DNA of 15,291 nt, taken from the NCBI GenBank assembly GCA_900757235.1, contig CAAENB010000021.1, positions 1 to 15,291 on the forward strand, written 5' to 3'. The notes under the pieces were generated by a model. That model was not told the origin of the DNA. It ran no database searches and worked only from the letters and a program-made list of their open reading frames with translations. Position 1 is the first letter of the stretch, and each line of letters starts with the position of its first letter. Source of the stretch: an uncultured Collinsella sp. (GTDB lineage Bacteria; Actinomycetota; Coriobacteriia; Coriobacteriales; Coriobacteriaceae). Below, piece by piece: positions 12,184 through 15,291 of this stretch. The position numbers and the translations under genes are program-made.

Positions 12184-14625
12184 CTACCCCAGCGAACGGT
12201 TGAGGGAGCCGAGCTCGTCGTTGCCCATGGTGCGCCACATTTGGAAGATGCAACCGCGCGCCAGGAAAAAGAAGCCGTTATCGACCAGCTGCACGGCGGC
12301 ATCCGCAAGCTGGTTGGCCACCGCGGGCACGGGCGGCAATTCGAGTCCAGCCCTGCGGATGGTCTCGACCGCTTCCTCGAACGTCGGAGGCTCGCTGACG
12401 CCCATCTCGTTCATAAGGCCCTGCATTTCTTCCAACGCGCTGCTGCCCGACTCCTCGCCGCGCGGCACCAGACGGTAACAAGCCAGCGCCAGGTCGAGCT
12501 GATCGCAATTCCAATAGGCAAACGCCAAGCGATAGAACAGGTAGCCGATTGCAGAACGATCGCTGGCAATACGTAGGCCGTGGCGCGCCACCTCGATAAT
12601 CTCGTCAAAGCGCTCCAGACGCGCAAGCACGTTGATGAGCGCAAAGTGCGATTGCATGGACGAGCGCGCCAGATCGTAAAGATGGCGCACCTCGGGCAGT
12701 GCTCGTTCAAAGTCCTCTTGCTCGGCGTAAAAACTGCAGATCTCGTGCTGGGCAAAGTACAGCGCATCGGGCGCACGAAGGATTCGCACAGAGCGGTCTT
12801 CTTCCAACACCGGTAGCACCATGCGCACCAGCTGGTTATCGCAAAACTGCGTTTGAACCGGACCTGTCGCCAAAAGCTCGGCGACGGCGCACTTGGCCTC
12901 CAACTCCTCGACAAGACGGGAAAAGCCTTCAAAAGCACCTGTACGGTCGACTTTTGCCTGCTCGCGCAATTCAACAACACGGGCCACGTATGGGTCGTCG
13001 TCCTCTTCCATGACCTCCAGCTCGTCAGCCGTATCGGCAAGCAGCAGATCGCGCAGCGCCGGCGGCAGCATGCGATGGTCATCACGCGGACGAGCATGAA
13101 CCTCCGCCGGCTCAATCGTCTCCGGAGCGGTTGACTCATACGCCTCAAGCACACGCTTGCACGGCATATCGTCCATGTCCATGCTCTCAAGATCCTTGGC
13201 GACAGGCATGCAATCGGCCAGATAGGCCGCACGCCCAAAGAAATACGTTGCGACAACGCACTCGCCCTGCTCACTGTCGGGAGCAGCAATCTGCACATAG
13301 CAGCGCGTGATGCAGGTGCCCGCGGCAAAACACGCTGCCGCAAGCGTGAGCGCCACGCGCGCATCGTGCTCCGCGGCCCAGATCGTGCGCGTGTCCTCGT
13401 CCAGCTCGTGCCAGGCGTCATCTTGAGCGTCGTATTCACGTTGCGGCATGGCATCAACGACAGACTGCCCAAACCGAACGAGCATAATCCCCTCGGCAAC
13501 GTTTGCCCGATAGGTATAGTCGAGCCGCGTGACCACGTTAAGCGCCTCGACAATACGCGCGAAGCGGGTACGCACATCCCACTCACCGCCCGGCTGGCAA
13601 GCCACCGTACCCGGTTCGCCCCACGGGTTATCGCTCGAGGCCGTATCGAGCAGTCGAGGAACATCGTTGGTCGTCTTAGCGATATGCCACGCATCAAAGA
13701 GCGCGCAGCCCTCAAGGCTCGGCGACGAGGCCGCGGGGGCCAATCCAGCCCCGATGCGCTCAAGGATGCCGGAGAGGCGGTTGAGACGGCACTCGATGGC
13801 AAGCAGCATGTCAATCTCGTCCTGGTCCAGCAGGCTACGATCAAAATTGAGATAGAAAAGCTTTGAACGATCAATGCGAGCCAGGCTCATCTCGGACTTG
13901 GCAGCGATGGTGCGCAGGCGGGGCAAGTCAATTTCACTCATAAGGGCAGCGGCATAGCGCTCGATACCGCTCGGATTCTCGGCATGGTCAACGCGGTAAA
14001 GCAGCGTCTCGATAGCATCAGGGAGCGGTGCCGTGTTAAAGCCCAAAAACACCTCGACCGGCTCGGGCAACTTTACGAGCTTGATCTTGTCTATAACATT
14101 TTGCATGCCCTCGTCGAGTCCGCCGGCGTCCGCCGTGCTCGCAATGGCATTTTCGGAGTCAGCGAATATCACGTAGCGCAGGAACATCGATGCCATGAAC
14201 TCGCCGTAAGGAAGGGAGCGGGCTGAATTCCATGTCTCGTGGTCGGACTGCTCGCGCATGGGGCCTTCGGGAGAGCCGACAGTTTGCGCACACGCGCGCA
14301 TTGCACCGTTGGCTTCCCTTACCATAATCTCACCAATACTGGAATCCGACTCGTCAAGGACCAGTTCCATGTCGGGATCGTTGGGCAGCGGAGCCTCGCT
14401 GACGGGGCGGTCCACCTTGTACACCTCACCCGAAACGCTTACGTAGCCCAAAAGCGACACATGACTTTTGCCAACGAACTCGACGACATAACAAGATTCA
14501 TGCTGATCCTCGCCAAAGAGTTTCCAGACCACGCCATATGAGCGTCCCGCAGGCTGCTCGGGCATCGCCGGAAAGCGCTTCTTGGGATCGAGAAACCTGA
14601 GCTTGTATGTCGGACGCTCTGCCAC
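12184..14625 (-). CDS. Large cytoplasmic protein of unknown function with C-terminal TPR-like repeats
   Basis: I do not recognise a named family for this 813-residue protein. There is no signal peptide or membrane helix. The N-terminal 100 residues (KLRFLDPKKRF, YVVEFVGKSHVSLLGYVSVSGEVYKVDRP) look beta-rich. The centre is mixed alpha/beta and includes an alanine/cysteine-rich stretch, ALTLAAACFAAGTCITRCY. An acidic linker (ADELEVMEEDDDPYV) falls at about 540-560. From about 620 to 723 three helix-turn-helix units fit the TPR pattern: FAQHEICSFYAEQEDFERAL, FALINVLARLERFDEIIEVA and FYRLAFAYWNCDQLDLALAC. This suggests a protein-protein interaction scaffold. The start is a GTG at 14623-14625 with AGGGTGA 8 bases upstream. 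It is a single-gene unit between tRNA genes. Codon use resembles the neighbours, so recent transfer is not indicated. Confidence 0.8.
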   Translation of the reverse strand: MAERPTYKLRFLDPKKRFPAMPEQPAGRSYGVVWKLFGEDQHESCYVVEFVGKSHVSLLGYVSVSGEVYKVDRPVSEAPLPNDPDMELVLDESDSSIGEIMVREANGAMRACAQTVGSPEGPMREQSDHETWNSARSLPYGEFMASMFLRYVIFADSENAIASTADAGGLDEGMQNVIDKIKLVKLPEPVEVFLGFNTAPLPDAIETLLYRVDHAENPSGIERYAAALMSEIDLPRLRTIAAKSEMSLARIDRSKLFYLNFDRSLLDQDEIDMLLAIECRLNRLSGILERIGAGLAPAASSPSLEGCALFDAWHIAKTTNDVPRLLDTASSDNPWGEPGTVACQPGGEWDVRTRFARIVEALNVVTRLDYTYRANVAEGIMLVRFGQSVVDAMPQREYDAQDDAWHELDEDTRTIWAAEHDARVALTLAAACFAAGTCITRCYVQIAAPDSEQGECVVATYFFGRAAYLADCMPVAKDLESMDMDDMPCKRVLEAYESTAPETIEPAEVHARPRDDHRMLPPALRDLLLADTADELEVMEEDDDPYVARVVELREQAKVDRTGAFEGFSRLVEELEAKCAVAELLATGPVQTQFCDNQLVRMVLPVLEEDRSVRILRAPDALYFAQHEICSFYAEQEDFERALPEVRHLYDLARSSMQSHFALINVLARLERFDEIIEVARHGLRIASDRSAIGYLFYRLAFAYWNCDQLDLALACYRLVPRGEESGSSALEEMQGLMNEMGVSEPPTFEEAVETIRRAGLELPPVPAVANQLADAAVQLVDNGFFFLARGCIFQMWRTMGNDELGSLNRSLG

Positions 14626-14662
14626 GAAATATCACCCTGATCGGTCGTCTAGAGAAGGAGCG

Positions 14663-14681
14663 GTCGCGGATGGGCCGCGAC
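14663..14681 (-). promoter_or_regulatory. Hairpin in the leader of the TPR-like protein gene
   Basis: GTCGCGG (14663-14669) and CCGCGAC (14675-14681) form a perfect 7-bp stem with a 5-base loop, about 40 bp before the GTG start. A weak -10-like TAAGAT lies further upstream on the minus strand. No T tract follows, so this is a leader structure rather than a terminator. Confidence 0.3.
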
Positions 14682-14749
14682 ACCTACTCGGAATCTTACA
14701 CGAGTCGACAGGAAATCGTCCCTTTGGACAAAAGCACTCAAGCTGGCGC

Positions 14750-14779
14750 AAAAGAAAAGCCCCCGTTGCCGGGAGCTTT
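14750..14779 (-). terminator. tRNA-type terminator of the broken tRNA-Arg copy
   Basis: Minus strand: AAAGCTCCCG pairs with CGGGGGCTTT around GCAA (14756-14779), followed by TTCTTTT. It is identical to the terminator of the intact tRNA-Arg 190 bp to the right and still sits 9 bp after the CCA of the truncated copy. Confidence 0.85.
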
Positions 14780-14788
14780 AATCTCAAA

Positions 14789-14808
14789 TGGTGCGGCGTA
14801 TAGGATTC
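14789..14808 (-). pseudogene. Truncated tRNA-Arg(ACG), last 20 bases only
   Basis: The minus strand reads GAATCCTATACGCCGCACCA, identical to the 3' end of the two intact tRNA-Arg genes. Everything 5' of the T loop is missing and replaced by GC-rich DNA, so no tRNA can be made. Confidence 0.85.
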
Positions 14809-14923
14809 CGCGCATCCGCTGCGCGGATCCGCACCGGCTTCGCCCGCCTGCCGGCGTGCTCGCCCGCGGGCTAAAAACGCTCCGCGTTTTCTTTACGCCC
14901 GCGCCTCGACCGAGGTTCGAATC
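14809..14923. repeat. GC-rich, hairpin-forming element in the broken tRNA-Arg
   Basis: About 115 bp with dense self-complementarity: CCGCGC/GCGCGG (14808-14813 and 14821-14826) or the competing ATCCGC/GCGGAT, CCGGC/GCCGG (14834-14838 and 14850-14854), the 10-bp palindrome GCCCGCGGGC (14862-14871), and AAAACGC/GCGTTTT (14874-14890). The ends carry a short inverted GATTC/GAATC (14804-14808 and 14919-14923), and the right end is a tRNA T-arm-like GAGGTTCGAATC (14912-14923). No reading frame of interest. It resembles a small non-coding dispersed repeat, but only one copy is in the window. Confidence 0.6.
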
Positions 14924-14937
14924 AATGCGGTGTTTAC

Positions 14938-14969
14938 GTAAAAGAAAAGCCCCCGTTGCCGGGAGCTTT
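14938..14969 (-). terminator. Terminator of the first tRNA-Arg
   Basis: The ten-pair stem AAAGCTCCCG/CGGGGGCTTT with GCAA loop (14946-14969) is followed on the minus strand by a TTTTCTTTTAC tract. It starts 9 bp after the CCA end. Confidence 0.9.
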
Positions 14970-14998
14970 AATCTCAAATGGTGCGGCGTATAGGATTC
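14940..14998. repeat. 59-bp direct repeat, copy 2
   Basis: Same sequence as 14750-14808, here continuing into the intact tRNA-Arg gene. The pair shows that the broken copy arose from a tandem tRNA-Arg/terminator unit. Confidence 0.9.
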
Positions 14999-15055
14999 GA
15001 ACCTATGACGTTCTGATTCGTAGTCAGACCCTCTATCCAGCTGAGGTAACGCCGC
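14979..15055 (-). tRNA. tRNA-Arg(ACG), copy 1
   Basis: A 77-base cloverleaf with encoded CCA. The acceptor GCGGCGT pairs with ACGCCGC, discriminator A. The D stem is CCTC/GAGG. The anticodon stem TCTGA/TCAGA has loop CTACGAA with anticodon ACG (A34 normally deaminated to inosine, reading CGU/CGC/CGA). The T arm is ATAGG-TTCGAAT-CCTAT. Confidence 0.98.
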
Positions 15056-15067
15056 GACTTGTTGATT

Positions 15068-15096
15068 ATTATGCACAGAGACTGAATAATGGTCAA
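15068..15096 (-). promoter_or_regulatory. Promoter of the first tRNA-Arg
   Basis: TTGACC (15091-15096) and CATAAT (15068-15073) with an exact 17-bp spacer on the minus strand, ending 12 bp before the tRNA. The upstream side is A/T-rich (T and A runs at 15101-15136), like an UP element. Confidence 0.8.
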
Positions 15097-15176
15097 GCAT
15101 TTTTTCAAAAAAAGTTATCGAATTTGATTTTTAATCATTTGGAGGGCTTGGCGCGATCTTCGACGCATCGCGATAT

Positions 15177-15204
15177 AAGAAAAGCCCCCGTCGCCGGGAG
15201 CTTT
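15177..15204 (-). terminator. Terminator of the second tRNA-Arg
   Basis: AAAGCTCCCG/CGGGGGCTTT stem with GCGA loop (15181-15204) then TTCTTAT on the minus strand. It differs from the first terminator by one loop base and starts 9 bp after the CCA end. Confidence 0.88.
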
Positions 15205-15213
15205 AAAGTCAAT

Positions 15214-15290
15214 TGGTGCGGCGTATAGGATTCGAACCTATGACGTTCTGATTCGTAGTCAGACCCTCTATCCAGCTGAGGTAACGCCGC
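15214..15290 (-). tRNA. tRNA-Arg(ACG), copy 2
   Basis: Identical over all 77 bases to the copy at 14979-15055, with anticodon ACG and encoded CCA. Its promoter lies beyond the right edge of the window. Confidence 0.97.
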
Positions 15291-15291
15291 A

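Larger units (their letters stand above)
14750..14808. repeat. 59-bp direct repeat, copy 1 (terminator plus tRNA 3' end)
   Basis: Identical to 14940-14998 at an exact offset of 190 bp. It contains the terminator and the last 20 bases of tRNA-Arg including CCA. Identity stops abruptly inside the T loop, at the GAATCC sequence. The related third block at 15178-15232 has a few substitutions. Confidence 0.9.

Noticed and set aside
12411..13874. 487-codon minus-strand frame inside the TPR-like gene
   Set aside because: It overlaps the 813-codon frame on the same strand; its Arg/Ser/Cys-rich composition marks it as an out-of-frame shadow.

Overview
The window looks like a stretch of chromosome from a moderately GC-rich actinobacterium of class Coriobacteriia, most likely Collinsella or a close relative. 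That placement is an inference from codon use, the mix of protein families, GGAGG/AAAGG-type ribosome binding sites and GC-rich structured intergenic repeats. Only housekeeping and regulatory genes are visible: there is no phage, plasmid, CRISPR or complete insertion sequence.

Layout from left to right. Positions 1-142 hold hairpins and perhaps the tail of a plus-strand gene. All genes from 143 to 10332 lie on the minus strand. htpG (Hsp90 chaperone) is followed, to its right, by a GNAT acetyltransferase and a compact three-gene polysaccharide-control cassette: a Wzz/CpsC-like chain-length protein, a CpsD-like bacterial tyrosine kinase and a CpsB-like PHP phosphatase. In transcription order the cassette reads wzz-cpsD-cpsB and then the acetyltransferase. 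It is not accompanied by glycosyltransferases or a polymerase. Next comes a regulatory block transcribed right to left: a VanR-like regulator, a VanS-like kinase, pstB (phosphate ABC-transporter ATPase), a PhoB-like regulator and a PhoR-like kinase, closed by a hairpin at 5118-5148. pstS, pstC, pstA and phoU are not in the window.

Divergent from the VanR-like gene, on the plus strand, is a secreted serine D-Ala-D-Ala carboxypeptidase (PBP5/DacA type) with a strong intrinsic terminator. A tandem TTAAG(T/C) repeat with an 11-bp period in the divergent intergenic region is a candidate response-regulator site, so the VanRS-like pair may sense wall status and tune the carboxypeptidase.

The right end is rich in tRNA. 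A tRNA-Ser(GCT) gene with promoter and terminator sits beside a small tRNA 3'-end fragment on the opposite strand. An 813-residue cytoplasmic protein of unknown function with C-terminal TPR-like helices follows. Then come two identical tRNA-Arg(ACG) genes and a third, broken copy that keeps only its last 20 bases and its terminator. The missing part of that copy is replaced by about 115 bp of very GC-rich, hairpin-forming DNA. The most unusual signals are this element, the paired TATCGATA palindromes before pstB, the TTAAG repeat, and small dispersed-repeat-like fragments around the acetyltransferase gene.
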